64,000 bases of DNA from CAJCJE01 sp035948315 (GTDB lineage Bacteria > Actinomycetota > Actinomycetes > Mycobacteriales > Pseudonocardiaceae): contig DASZJG010000099.1 in NCBI GenBank assembly GCA_035948315.1, forward strand, positions 85,178-149,177, read 5' to 3'. This document shows, one piece after another, positions 43,301 to 51,458 of the stretch. How positions within the stretch are numbered: position 1 is the first letter of the stretch; each line of letters opens with the position of its first letter. The notes below the pieces were generated by a model, which saw nothing but the letters and a program-made list of their open reading frames with translations, searched no databases and was not told the origin of the DNA. The position numbers were made by a program, and so were the translations under genes.

Positions 43301-44260
43301 ATGATCGACATCGCGGTCACCGAAGACATCTGGGGTGCTCCGCTGGATGACCTGGCCACCCGCTGGTCGGTGGTGCGCAGCCCCACCGCCTGGCAGGAAC
43401 CGGGCACGCTGGCCGAACTGGCCAGCACCGCGCGCGCCCTGGTGGTGCGCAACCGAACCACGGTGGACGCCGCGCTGCTGGCCGCCAGCCCCCGGCTGCG
43501 GATCGTGGCGCGGGCCGGCGTCGGACTGGACAACATCGACGTGGCCGCCGCCGACGCGCGCGGGGTGGTGGTCACCGTGCCGCTCGGCGCGAACGCCGAC
43601 AGCGTCGCCGAACACACCCTCGGCCTCGCGCTCGCGTTGGCCCGGCGAACCGTCGCGCTGGACGCCGGCTGCCGCGCGGGCGAGTGGGACCGCACCCCCG
43701 GTATCGAACTGCGCGGCCGGACCTGGGGCCTGCTCGGCGCAGGAGCCACCGCGCGCGCCTGCGCCCGGCTGGCCGGTGCGCTCGGCATGACCGTGCTCGC
43801 CCACGACCCCTACCTCGACCCCGCCGACCCGCGCCTGGTCGCGGCCGGTATTCACCTCGTGCCACTGGTCGAACTGGCCGCGCGCTGCGATGTGCTGTCC
43901 TGCCACCTGCCCGCGACCGCGCAGACGACCGGACTCATCGACGCCACTCTGCTCGCCCGGCTGCGTCCGAGCGTGCTGTTCATCAACGTGGGTCGCGGCG
44001 AGGTCGTCGACGAGGACGACCTGGCCGACGCACTGGAATCCGGGGCACTTGCCGGTGCCGCGCTGGACGTGCGGCACCAGGAGCCACCCCCACCGTCCCG
44101 ATTGGACCAACTGGCCAACGTGATCCGCACCCCGCATATCGCCGGTATCACCGCGCAGAGCCAGGATCGGGTGCTGCGGGTCCTTGCCGGCGACATCGAT
44201 GCGGTGCTCACCGGAAAACCGCCGATGAGTCCGGCGCCGGCCAGCGCGGTGTCGGCATGA
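43301..44260 (+). CDS. slcC: D-2-hydroxyacid dehydrogenase family, candidate (S)-sulfolactate dehydrogenase
   Basis: This encodes 319 residues. The lid/NAD domain is clear: GLLGAGATARACARLAG (GxGxxA), followed by HDPYLDP; ILFI-type NVGRGEVVDEDDL carries the catalytic Arg and TPHIAGIT the catalytic His, with Glu in the DVRHQEPPPP loop. Phosphoglycerate-dehydrogenase-like enzymes of this size include SlcC, which oxidises (S)-sulfolactate to sulfopyruvate. Adjacency to suyAB and an LDH2-type ComC-like gene makes that role likely. The symbol rests on context. Confidence 0.75.
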   Translation: MIDIAVTEDIWGAPLDDLATRWSVVRSPTAWQEPGTLAELASTARALVVRNRTTVDAALLAASPRLRIVARAGVGLDNIDVAAADARGVVVTVPLGANADSVAEHTLGLALALARRTVALDAGCRAGEWDRTPGIELRGRTWGLLGAGATARACARLAGALGMTVLAHDPYLDPADPRLVAAGIHLVPLVELAARCDVLSCHLPATAQTTGLIDATLLARLRPSVLFINVGRGEVVDEDDLADALESGALAGAALDVRHQEPPPPSRLDQLANVIRTPHIAGITAQSQDRVLRVLAGDIDAVLTGKPPMSPAPASAVSA

Positions 44261-45285
44261 AACTCACCTTCGGCGACGCCCGCGGTTTGGCCACCGACCT
44301 GCTCACCGCGGCCGGCCTGGCACCCGAGAAGGCCGCGACCACCGCCCGCTGCATCGTCATCGCCGACCTGTGGCAGGTCGGCTCGCACGGCCTGCTCCGG
44401 CTGCCGTACTACCTGCGGCGCATCGAGGCAGGCGGCTACCCGGCGGACGCCGAGTTGACCACCGTCGCCGACAGCGGGCCGGTGCTCGCCTTGGACGGCG
44501 GCGGTGGCCTCGGACACTGGCAACTGTGGCAGGCGGCCGAACTGGCCGCGGCCCGGTGCGCGCGGTACGGGATCGCCGCGGTGAGCCTGGCCAACTCCGG
44601 CCACAGCGGCGCGCTCGGCCTCTACACGGTGCCCGGCCTGCAAGTCGGCCAGCTGACCCTGGCCTTCGCCAACGGACCGGCCGTGATGCCGGCCTGGGGC
44701 GGTGCCCGGCCGCTGCTGTCCACCTCGCCGCTGGCCGCCGGCATCCCCACCCGGCCCCGGCCGACCCTGGTCGACCTGGCCACCAGCGCGGTCGCCCGGG
44801 GCAAGATCGCCGCACACGCAGCCAACGGCACGGCACTGCCACCGGGCTGGGCGTTCGATGCCACCGGCCAGCCCACCGTCGACCCCCAGGCCGCGCTGCA
44901 CGGGCTGCTGGCGCCGTTGGGAGGTGCCAAGGGATTCGCGCTCGCGCTGCTGGTCGAGGCGATCGCCGGTGGGCTGGCCGGCCCCCGGCTGGCGGTCGAG
45001 GTGCCCGACATGTTCACCGAATCCGATGCCGCGCGTCCGCAGCGGCTCGGGCATCTGCTGATCGCGCTCGACCCGGCCCGGTTCGGCGACGCCGCCGAGA
45101 TCCAGGACCGGCTGGACCGGTTGGCCGCGGCCGTCCTCGACGGCGGCGGCCGGCTGCCCGGAGCTGGGCGGCAACTGCCGTCCGAAACAGATGATGAGCA
45201 AATCCTGGATATACCGGAAAAGCTCGGCGCTGAGCTGGCCGGCTGGGCAAGCCAACGGGGAGTTCAGGTCGTGCTCAGAGAATAA
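44257..45285 (+). CDS. comC: LDH2/malate-dehydrogenase-family oxidoreductase, candidate (R)-sulfolactate dehydrogenase
   Basis: This encodes 342 residues of the NAD(P)H-binding LDH2 fold, not the Rossmann LDH. IADLWQVGSHGLLRLPYYLRRIEAGG (catalytic His in SHG), SLANSGHSGALGLYT, LLSTSPLAAGIPT, LVDLATSAVARGKI and PLGGAKGFALALLVEAIAGGLAG are the family landmarks. ComC of this family reduces sulfopyruvate to (R)-sulfolactate; with SlcC it would epimerise sulfolactate so that SuyAB, specific for R, can cleave it. ATGA overlap with the slcC-like gene. Confidence 0.77.
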   Translation: MKLTFGDARGLATDLLTAAGLAPEKAATTARCIVIADLWQVGSHGLLRLPYYLRRIEAGGYPADAELTTVADSGPVLALDGGGGLGHWQLWQAAELAAARCARYGIAAVSLANSGHSGALGLYTVPGLQVGQLTLAFANGPAVMPAWGGARPLLSTSPLAAGIPTRPRPTLVDLATSAVARGKIAAHAANGTALPPGWAFDATGQPTVDPQAALHGLLAPLGGAKGFALALLVEAIAGGLAGPRLAVEVPDMFTESDAARPQRLGHLLIALDPARFGDAAEIQDRLDRLAAAVLDGGGRLPGAGRQLPSETDDEQILDIPEKLGAELAGWASQRGVQVVLRE

Positions 45286-45300
45286 CCAAAGGATGGGACC

Positions 45301-46191
45301 ATGCGATCAAAGTTGCTCGTACGGTTGGCTAGACTTCTTGCCGGTGTCGCGATCGGACTGGTCGCGTTACCCGGCACCGCGCAGGCGGCCACCAGTGGCT
45401 GGACCGGCACCAGCGATGTCCATTGGATGATCGACGCGAACGCGTTGACCCTGATCAGCGGCTACACCGGCAACAACACGCTGGTTGTCAACGCCTTCAA
45501 CAACAACAGGACCAACGTGATGGGCACGCCGACGGCCGGCCTCGTGCCGTCCGCGTTGACCACCAAGACCTACGAGAACTACGCCGCGTTCCAGTCCGCG
45601 TTGCCGAACCTGGCGGCGGGCACCTGGGTGGTCTACGACCTGGAATCGTGGTCGATGAGCGACCCGGACAACACCTATCCGGCCACCTACATGACAGAAT
45701 TCGTCAATCTCGCGCACCAGAACTCGATCAATGTCATTCTCGCGCCTGCGCTGGATCTGGTAAAAACCATGTCCTGTGACAACACCGCCGACAAGGGCTA
45801 CCAGAACTATCTCACCAACTGCCAGATCCCCACCCTGGTCGCCAACGCGAGCCCCGACGCCTACGAGATCCAGAGCCAGTACTTTGAAGCGTGCACCGCA
45901 CCGGGGATGACCGGCTGCGCCACCACCTACCTGTCCTTCGTGCAGGCCGCCGCCTCGCAGGCGCAGTCGATCGACACCTCGCTGCCGGCGCTGGCGGGCC
46001 TGTCCACCAACCCGGGTGGGGTCGTCAGCACCGGCGCCACCCTGGACACCGACGCCCAGGCCACCCAGAACGTGGTGGAGGGCTACTGGCTCAACGTCCC
46101 GGAACAGAGCACCTACTGTCCGAGCTGTGTGGTGGGCGGTGCGCCCAACGTGGCCGTCGACTTCCTCCACGACCTCGGCTACCAAGGATGA
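45301..46191 (+). CDS. Secreted protein of unknown function in the suyAB operon
   Basis: This encodes 296 residues, starting 15 nt after the comC-like stop with GGATGGG before the ATG. A signal peptide (LLAGVAIGLVALPGTAQAA) precedes a domain that may be a TIM barrel: GTWVVYDLESWSMSDPDNTY, FVNLAHQNSINVILAPALDL and YEIQSQYFE each place acidic residues at strand ends. It has four cysteines in two clusters (SCDN, NCQ; ACTAP, GCATT; also CPSC). I recognise no named family. Its position before a shared terminator hints at an extracellular role, for instance acting on a sulfo-glycoside, but nothing proves this. Confidence 0.75.
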   Translation: MRSKLLVRLARLLAGVAIGLVALPGTAQAATSGWTGTSDVHWMIDANALTLISGYTGNNTLVVNAFNNNRTNVMGTPTAGLVPSALTTKTYENYAAFQSALPNLAAGTWVVYDLESWSMSDPDNTYPATYMTEFVNLAHQNSINVILAPALDLVKTMSCDNTADKGYQNYLTNCQIPTLVANASPDAYEIQSQYFEACTAPGMTGCATTYLSFVQAAASQAQSIDTSLPALAGLSTNPGGVVSTGATLDTDAQATQNVVEGYWLNVPEQSTYCPSCVVGGAPNVAVDFLHDLGYQG

Positions 46192-46202
46192 CCTGACGCT
46201 GG

Positions 46203-46232
46203 CCGCCGGCGTGGCTTCGGCCACGTCGGCGG
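46203..46232 (+). terminator. UUCG-tetraloop hairpin terminating the suyAB operon
   Basis: CCGCCGGCGTGGC (46203-46215) pairs with GCCACGTCGGCGG (46220-46232) with one G-U pair, closing a TTCG tetraloop flanked by C and G. It starts 12 nt after the stop of the secreted protein gene, so that gene appears to be the last of the six-gene operon. Confidence 0.8.
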
Positions 46233-46315
46233 TCCATCCCGCGCATCGGCACCGGGGAGATGCTGGCGGCGGAAACCTCGGGTCGCCCGTGGGCATATGC
46301 CTGCCGGCAACAGGA

Positions 46316-46550
46316 CGTAGCGCGTGGGCCCACCTGTCCGCGCTGGGGCACGCCAACGGTTTGCCCCGTCAGCGGGTGACCGCGGTGCTGGACGAGGTCG
46401 GGCTCGGCGATGTAGCGCGGCGACGGATCGGCGGATTCTCCCTGGGTATGCGGCAACGGCTGGGTATCGCGACCGCGCTGCTCGGCGATCCGCCGGTGCT
46501 GATTTTCGACGAGCCCACCAACGGTCTGGACCCGGAGGGCGTGCTGTGGA
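46316..46550 (+). pseudogene. Internal fragment of an ABC-transporter ATPase
   Basis: The frame encodes the LSALGHANGLPRQRV helix, VLDEVGLGDVARRRIGG, FSLGMRQRLGIATALLGDPP (ABC signature) and VLIFDEPTNGLDPEGVLW (Walker B/D-loop), the middle of a bacitracin/daunorubicin-type ABC ATPase. The Walker A half and the H-loop/C-terminus are absent, so it cannot hydrolyse ATP. From 46551 the sequence diverges into GGPVLIDWPPYLDAALILVQ, which may be from another gene. A both-ends truncated remnant within a decayed stretch. Confidence 0.8.
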
Positions 46551-46870
46551 CCGCGAAGCCCGGCGGGCCGGTACTGATCGACTGGCCACCGTACCTGGAC
46601 GCCGCGTTGATCCTGGTCCAGACGCACGAACCGCGAACGGCGAGTTCGCGATGGGAGTTGGTGTTCGGACTCTGGCACATTGATGCCTGCCGATGGTGCC
46701 AACGTTCGTATATCGCGTCCACGTGGTTAGGCGTTACCTCCGCCGGTGACTACTCCGTTCAGTGAAAAGAAAATCCATCCGATGAGGCCACGTTCGAAGT
46801 CGCGGTCGGAGAATAGGGTTGAAAACTATGACAGGAACACGAGAGGCAGATCGAGCTGTCGCTGCCAGAA

Positions 46871-47485
46871 GTGTTCATGAACGACCTGCGGTGGGTCCGT
46901 AGCCAGCTGGGGCAGCCCACCGAGATCAACATCGCGGCGATCAAGCCCAACCAGTTCGTCGCGTTCGTGGACGCGGCCATCCACCACAGGAGTCCACAAC
47001 TCGGCGGCCGTACGGTGATGAGGTTCCAACTCGGTGATTTCCTGGCCAAGGAGTACGGCGACAACATGGTGCAGGATGCCAGCGCCGCCCTTGCAGCGTG
47101 GCACGATGCTTGCTCGGGCGTCGGCGCGTTCTTCAGATCCTTCATCAGCGGCGCCGAGCCGTTCTCGAACTATCTGAAGGTGATTCCCGCCAAGGACGCA
47201 AACCTGTGGTTCAACCTGATCGAGATCGTCAAGACACCTGGTCCGAACGTCAACCGGTCCAACCTGCGCGACGCGGGCCTGAACGACGACGTCATCGACA
47301 AGCTGCTCAACGAGAAATGGCCGGGCTACCAGAACGTGACCGTCCCCAACGCCAAGAAGGTGCCGCTGGCCGGCGCCCCGCTCAAGCGGCAAGCGAGCCG
47401 GGAGGCGCTCAACAAGCAGGTACCCCCTCCGGCCACGGAGGACCGCCGGTTCTTCCGGACCTGGGTGGGGATCGTCAAGGCTTGA
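46871..47485 (+). CDS. Hypothetical protein, possibly 5'-damaged
   Basis: The GTG-started frame encodes 204 residues (VFMNDLRWVRSQLGQPTEIN ... FFRTWVGIVKA). Protein-like sequence continues upstream in frame (QEHERQIELSLPE) to a TGA at 46829-46831 without any ATG, GTG or TTG start. An ATG at 46828 is in another frame and would join only with an indel. The gene therefore may have lost its start by a small deletion. The protein is soluble and helix-rich, with a Trp/Phe-rich middle (NLWFNLIEIV). No family is recognised and no cofactor motif is seen. Confidence 0.5.
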   Translation: MFMNDLRWVRSQLGQPTEINIAAIKPNQFVAFVDAAIHHRSPQLGGRTVMRFQLGDFLAKEYGDNMVQDASAALAAWHDACSGVGAFFRSFISGAEPFSNYLKVIPAKDANLWFNLIEIVKTPGPNVNRSNLRDAGLNDDVIDKLLNEKWPGYQNVTVPNAKKVPLAGAPLKRQASREALNKQVPPPATEDRRFFRTWVGIVKA

Positions 47486-47561
47486 CCGGCGCGATTCCAC
47501 GGCGGCGGCCACCAGCACGTCGACGATCTTGCCGGCCTGGTCCGTCGCCGGGATCGGCGAC

Positions 47562-47765
47562 GCCCCAACGGGTTTGGATACGGGCGATGTCGGGCCTCAT
47601 GCTGAGGTGCTCATAGATGGCAAGGGCTTCGCGCGAATGTGTGGTGCCAGCGGGTATATCGCCGTCGTGTAGGTGGCATTCACCGTGGCCTTCCAGGGCG
47701 ATGGCCTCATCGTCGGGTTTGTTCAGTTCGCGGCTCGTGGCCAGCGCCTGGCGATAGAGGCCCCG
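47562..47765 (-). pseudogene. C-terminal TPR fragment of an AfsR/SARP- or NB-ARC-type regulator
   Basis: The frame reads LYRQALATSRELNKPDDEA, LEGHGECHLHDGDIPAGTTH, REALAIYEHLSMRPDIARIQ: the last TPR repeats of actinobacterial STAND regulators, where the end is typically MRPDTERVQTR. Everything upstream (DNA-binding, NB-ARC) is missing and the flanks are unrelated. It is a relic with no start codon. Confidence 0.7.
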
Positions 47766-47850
47766 ATGCCGATCGAAAGCTGGCAGCTGGTGGTCGTCCG
47801 CGTGTCCGGACAGACCCCTCCGCCAGGTCTGACGTCCGATCTGCGCGGTT

Positions 47851-48219
47851 CCGGAGGCTGACCTCACCGGTCCGGACTTCACGATCAACCGGGTGGCCAG
47901 CGGCAACGGAGAGCGATCGCTGCCGTCGAATGACTTCGCTGAGTGGCCGTGGAACGTCCAGCCACACGCCTCGGGCAACCTGCCGCTGCAGTTGATGCTG
48001 TCTGTCCTGGAGGGCCAGGGCACCCGGTGCGAGTCCCGGTCCGTCCTGCCGACGCAACTCGGGCTCAGCGTTCCTGTGCTGGTCGGCGCGGCCCTGTGGA
48101 TCTGGACGCGGCTGCGACGACGCCGCGCACCGAGGACAAGACCACCAACTCCGACAACGATCTCGACAGCGACAACGATCGGTCACGCGGCAAGGTCGTA
48201 CCGAAACGCTCAAGCGTAA
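47851..48219 (+). pseudogene. Degenerate 3' fragment of an unidentified protein with C-terminal hydrophobic segment
   Basis: PEADLTGPDFTI, GNGERSLPSNDFAEWPWNV and QPHASGNLPLQL read like a beta-rich extracellular or effector-associated domain, then VRVPVRPADA appears in a second frame and VLVGAALWIWTRLRRRR in the first, suggesting two compensating frameshifts before a terminal transmembrane segment. An in-frame TGA (about 47830) interrupts it upstream. I do not recognise the parent family with confidence. Confidence 0.4.
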
Positions 48220-48628
48220 GCCACGTCACCGTCGTGCCGGTGTCTGATCCGGCCAGCGTCGACTCCAACGTGATCCCACTGTCCCGCACACTGGATGGGC
48301 CAAGGTGTGGAATGTTCCTGTTGGCGAAAATTGGCAGCGCCCGCTCATTCAGAGAGGCGTGGATGACTGCGGTGCGAATACCGGTGGCCAGGAATTTCTC
48401 GATCACCTGAATCCTTTGTCCGGTGCAAGGAAGATGAGGTGACGCCGTGTTCCGTCCGGTCGTCCGCCAGCCGCTGCCGGCATCTGACCGAGGCTGATCT
48501 CAGGCCGGTTCTGCGGATGCCTTCGTCTGAAGGTCGATCATCAGATGCCGCCAATGTGGCCGTCGTTATATAGTCTGACGATAGGCGGTACTGCGCACCG
48601 CCACGACGAAGGAACTGAGGACACCGTC

Positions 48629-49024
48629 ATGGCACAGAAGACCACTATCCAACTCGTGGATGACCTGGATGGCACGGTCAGCAATGACATTGCGACCGTC
48701 GAGTTCGGTTTGGACGGAGTCACCTATGAGATTGACCTCACCGAGGGCAACGCCGATGCCCTGCGCAAGGGGCTTGCGGACTTTGTGGCGTCGGCTCGTC
48801 GGACCGGCGGTCGGGTGAAGCGCGGTCTGGCAGCGGTGGCGCCGACGGAGCGTCCTGGCCGAAGCAAAGAGCAGACTCAGGCCATCCGAGACTGGGCCAA
48901 GACCAACGGATTCCAGATCGCGGAGCGGGGCCGGGTTCCCGGGTCCGTGATCGAAGCGTTCGAGACGGCACACGCCGCGCCCGTAAAGGCCAGTGCCCCG
49001 AGCCGTCGGCGAAAAGTGAGGTAA
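48629..49024 (+). CDS. lsr2: Lsr2-family nucleoid-associated protein
   Basis: This encodes 131 residues; GAGG lies 8 nt before ATG 48629. The N-terminal oligomerisation domain (TTIQLVDDLDGT, VEFGLDGVTYEIDLTEGNAD) and the C-terminal DNA-binding domain (IRDWAKTNGFQIAERGRVPG) are complete; RGR is the AT-hook-like motif that reads the minor groove of AT-rich DNA. The canonical sequence has REWARANG, so DWAKTNG is slightly divergent, as in accessory paralogues. Lsr2 silences foreign DNA, and this copy sits amid pseudogenes. Whether it is the housekeeping copy is unknown. Confidence 0.93.
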   Translation: MAQKTTIQLVDDLDGTVSNDIATVEFGLDGVTYEIDLTEGNADALRKGLADFVASARRTGGRVKRGLAAVAPTERPGRSKEQTQAIRDWAKTNGFQIAERGRVPGSVIEAFETAHAAPVKASAPSRRRKVR

Positions 49025-49390
49025 AGCGTCATCGCGGTCCGTGAGCTATGGGTCATGGCGGCCACATGATGGTCGAGAACTGGCCTGTGCCGTTGATGAA
49101 CGGACGTTCGTACAGTCACCTCCAGTTCGCCTCGCGCCGCTGCGCGTCCTGCGGACGCACGAAGAGGACCGAGTCCGCGCGGACTCGGTCCTCCTGTCGT
49201 TCCCGCCAGCGACCGTGGGACGCATGGAGGCAGCCGCGTGGGGGACCGGCCCCACGACATGCTTAGCTACCCGGCGCCGATCCGGCCGTCCGGCTGCATC
49301 GAGGTGCATGAGGCGAGGCAGCCACCACGCCTACCGTCGTCGCCCCCGCGCGCCAGGCTCAGCCCGACTGGCCGTGAACGCTCGCGGCCG
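49025..49390. other. Non-coding gap between lsr2 and the WKG-repeat gene
   Basis: No convincing gene is visible in these 366 bases on either strand. The only structured element is the hairpin at 49164-49193. Confidence 0.6.
49164..49193. terminator. Perfect 15-bp palindromic hairpin
   Basis: GAGGACCGAGTCCGC (49164-49178) is followed directly by its exact complement GCGGACTCGGTCCTC (49179-49193). It lies between lsr2 and the convergent WKG-repeat gene and can serve both as terminator. Confidence 0.75.
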
Positions 49391-50446
49391 TCACGACTGC
49401 GGCAGCGCGCCGATCGAGTAGAACAGCCGCTGATCGCTGCCCGCGCCCTTCCACACCAGCACCGCGGCCGAGTACGGCGCTGCGTTGGGCGGCTGCAGAT
49501 AGACCTCGGCGACGTCGGGGCCACCGCTGGTGCCTCCGACGGTCGGGTCGAGTTGCTGTGGGTTCCAGCACTGCGGAAGTGTGGCGTCGCCGCAGTTCGC
49601 CGCCCCGCTCGTGTAGAAGACCCGCTGGTCGGTACCTACGCCCTTCCACACCATCAACGGCCCGCCGCCCGGCCCGCCGCCGGTCAGCCCAGGCAAGGTG
49701 CTGGAACCGCCGTCCGCCACGATCATTGTCGCCGTGGTGTCCCAGCCGGCGTCGCCCAGACGCTGCATCCAGAAATTCGGTGAGCCCAGCCCCTTCCACA
49801 CGACGCCGAACCCGCCAATGTGGTACGTCGCCCTCGGTGGCGTGTCAGTTGCCGCGCCCGGCACCACCCCTGCTGTGCTCCAGGCGCCGTCCCATGCGCT
49901 GTAGTAGACCTGGTCGTCCGAGCCGACGCCCTTCCACACCAGGTACGGCTCGATACCCGCGCCGGGCAGCCAGTCCACCGTCGGTGTCAGGTCCGTTTCC
50001 GGGGCGCCGTCGACGACTTCCTGGGGTGTCCAGGTTGCGCCACCGTCACTGCTGATCGAGTAGAAGATCCGTTCGTCGGTGCCGATACCCTTCCACACCG
50101 CCATCAGCAGGTTATTGCCGCAGGCGATGGACGGTTCCGTGCTGGATCCGCCGAACGGCAGTGCAACCTGGTTGCCCCAGTTGCCGTGCACGTCCATCTT
50201 GTTGAAGAACAGCCGCTGGTCGCTGCCGGCGCCCTTCCACATCATGTACACGCCGTCGTAGTTGCCCTCGTAGCAGTCGGTGAGTGCGGGCGCGTCACTG
50301 CTACCGCCGACACCGGGAATCACCGCCTGGGAGCCCCAGCCGACCGTGTAGTTCGCTGGCGCGGCAAGTGCGGCAGGCGCCAAAGCAACTGCGGCCGAGA
50401 TCGCCGCGACACCGACGAGTGCCGCCAACATTCTTCGGAAGCGCAT
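49391..50446 (-). CDS. Secreted six-repeat WKGxGxDQRxFY beta-propeller-like protein
   Basis: This encodes 351 residues with a signal peptide (MLAALVGVAAISAAVALAPAALAAP). Six copies of a roughly 50-residue repeat end in MMWKGAGSDQRLFFN, AVWKGIGTDERIFYS, LVWKGVGSDDQVYYS, VVWKGLGSPNFWMQ, MVWKGVGTDQRVFYT and LVWKGAGSDQRLFYS. The regular Trp/Gly/Asp spacing and count suggest a six-bladed propeller, as in fucose lectins, tectonins or BNR proteins. The fourth blade is degenerate in the D-Q-R part. No catalytic residues are apparent; a secreted lectin-like role is an inference. AGAGGA precedes the start. Confidence 0.8.
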   Translation of the reverse strand: MRFRRMLAALVGVAAISAAVALAPAALAAPANYTVGWGSQAVIPGVGGSSDAPALTDCYEGNYDGVYMMWKGAGSDQRLFFNKMDVHGNWGNQVALPFGGSSTEPSIACGNNLLMAVWKGIGTDERIFYSISSDGGATWTPQEVVDGAPETDLTPTVDWLPGAGIEPYLVWKGVGSDDQVYYSAWDGAWSTAGVVPGAATDTPPRATYHIGGFGVVWKGLGSPNFWMQRLGDAGWDTTATMIVADGGSSTLPGLTGGGPGGGPLMVWKGVGTDQRVFYTSGAANCGDATLPQCWNPQQLDPTVGGTSGGPDVAEVYLQPPNAAPYSAAVLVWKGAGSDQRLFYSIGALPQS

Positions 50447-50797
50447 AGTCGTCCTCTTCTGGGCAGCGGACTTTCCGTTGCCTGAGGAAGGTCTACAAAC
50501 GCGCCGTCACCATTGCGTCACGCCACACCAGAACGACGAGAGCTGCGGTGACCCAGCCGACCTGACCGCCGAGCGACGCGACGCCGGAGTTCTGCAATCT
50601 TGGAGCTGTCTACTGGTCACCCGAGAATCTCAAGGTTCTCCCGCAATGACGTGAAGTCGTGGGACGTCCTGGTTCGCCACGCCGGCGTGGCATTGATCCG
50701 CAGCGCACCCGGTGACTGACGAAGCGCGACGATGGTGGTCCGCGCCGTCCTCGCTCGCGGCATCGGCACTGGCCGATCGGATCTCATGTCCCGCGGC
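50447..50797. other. Intergenic region with no recognised gene
   Basis: These 351 bases lie between the start of the WKG-repeat gene and the end of the TetR gene. They presumably contain the promoter of the former; no clear -35/-10 pair, operator or RNA was recognised. Confidence 0.5.
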
Positions 50798-51388
50798 CTA
50801 GCCGATGAACGCTCCGGCGCGGGCCGCCAGGCACACGACCTCCGCCGCGCGGTCTGCGTCTGCCTCGCCCGGGATCTGCCCGGTGATCAACAACTGGTAA
50901 TACAGCGGGGCGGACACGGCCCGGATCACCTCGTGCGAGTCGGTTCCCGCTGGCACCTCACCGCGCTCGATGGCCAACTCCACGCACGGCGCCCACTCGG
51001 CGACCCGGGTGCGGTAGAACTCGCGCAGGGCTGCTGCCGCCTGCTCGTCGCAGGTTGCAGCAGCGATGATCGCTTTGAACAACGCACCCTGCCTTGGGTC
51101 GGACAGCGTTCGCTGCACCAGCCTCGCGTTGCCACACAGGTCACCGAGCAGCGACCCGGCATCGGTACGTCGCAGCGACTGCTCGGCCATGTCGACGAGC
51201 AGATCGGTGACCAGCGCGGTGGTGGTACCCCAGCGTCGGTACACGGTGGTCCGCCCCACGCCCGCCTGACGGGCGACTTCGGCCAGGTCCAGGTGGGCGA
51301 AACCGTGCTCAGCCAGTAGGTCGCCGGTCGCCTGCAGCACGCTCGCTCGTACCCGTGCGGTGCGCCCGCCCGGTCGAACATCCGCCAT
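50798..51388 (-). CDS. TetR-family regulator
   Basis: This encodes 196 residues. The HTH is AEHGFAHLDLAEVARQAGVG, RTTVYRRWGTTTALVTDLL, a standard TetR N-terminus; the C-terminal ligand domain resembles the TetR_C group found with aldo/keto reductases (YRTRVAEWAPCVELAIERGEV, VSAPLYYQLLITGQI). It is divergent from an AKR gene over 70 bp that contain matching operator half-sites, so it most likely represses both. Confidence 0.92.
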   Translation of the reverse strand: MADVRPGGRTARVRASVLQATGDLLAEHGFAHLDLAEVARQAGVGRTTVYRRWGTTTALVTDLLVDMAEQSLRRTDAGSLLGDLCGNARLVQRTLSDPRQGALFKAIIAAATCDEQAAAALREFYRTRVAEWAPCVELAIERGEVPAGTDSHEVIRAVSAPLYYQLLITGQIPGEADADRAAEVVCLAARAGAFIG

Positions 51389-51446
51389 AACGGTACTCCA
51401 GTTCCTTTAAGGTGCTACAGTCCTAACGGAACCACGATACCGTTAG
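51388..51446. promoter_or_regulatory. TetR operator half-sites
   Basis: CTAACGG (51423-51429) and CCGTTAG (51440-51446) form a perfect 7-bp inverted repeat with a 10-bp spacer, 12 bp before the AKR start. A third half-site TAACGGTA (51388-51395) at the TetR start matches TACCGTTA (51438-51445) in reverse complement. This spacing is typical of TetR dimers. Confidence 0.7.
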
Positions 51447-51458
51447 AGGAGGAATGGG

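Noticed and set aside
46551..46765. GGPVLIDWPPYLDAALILVQ as part of the ABC ATPase
   Set aside because: It does not match the H-loop region that should follow; more likely unrelated or fused remnant sequence.
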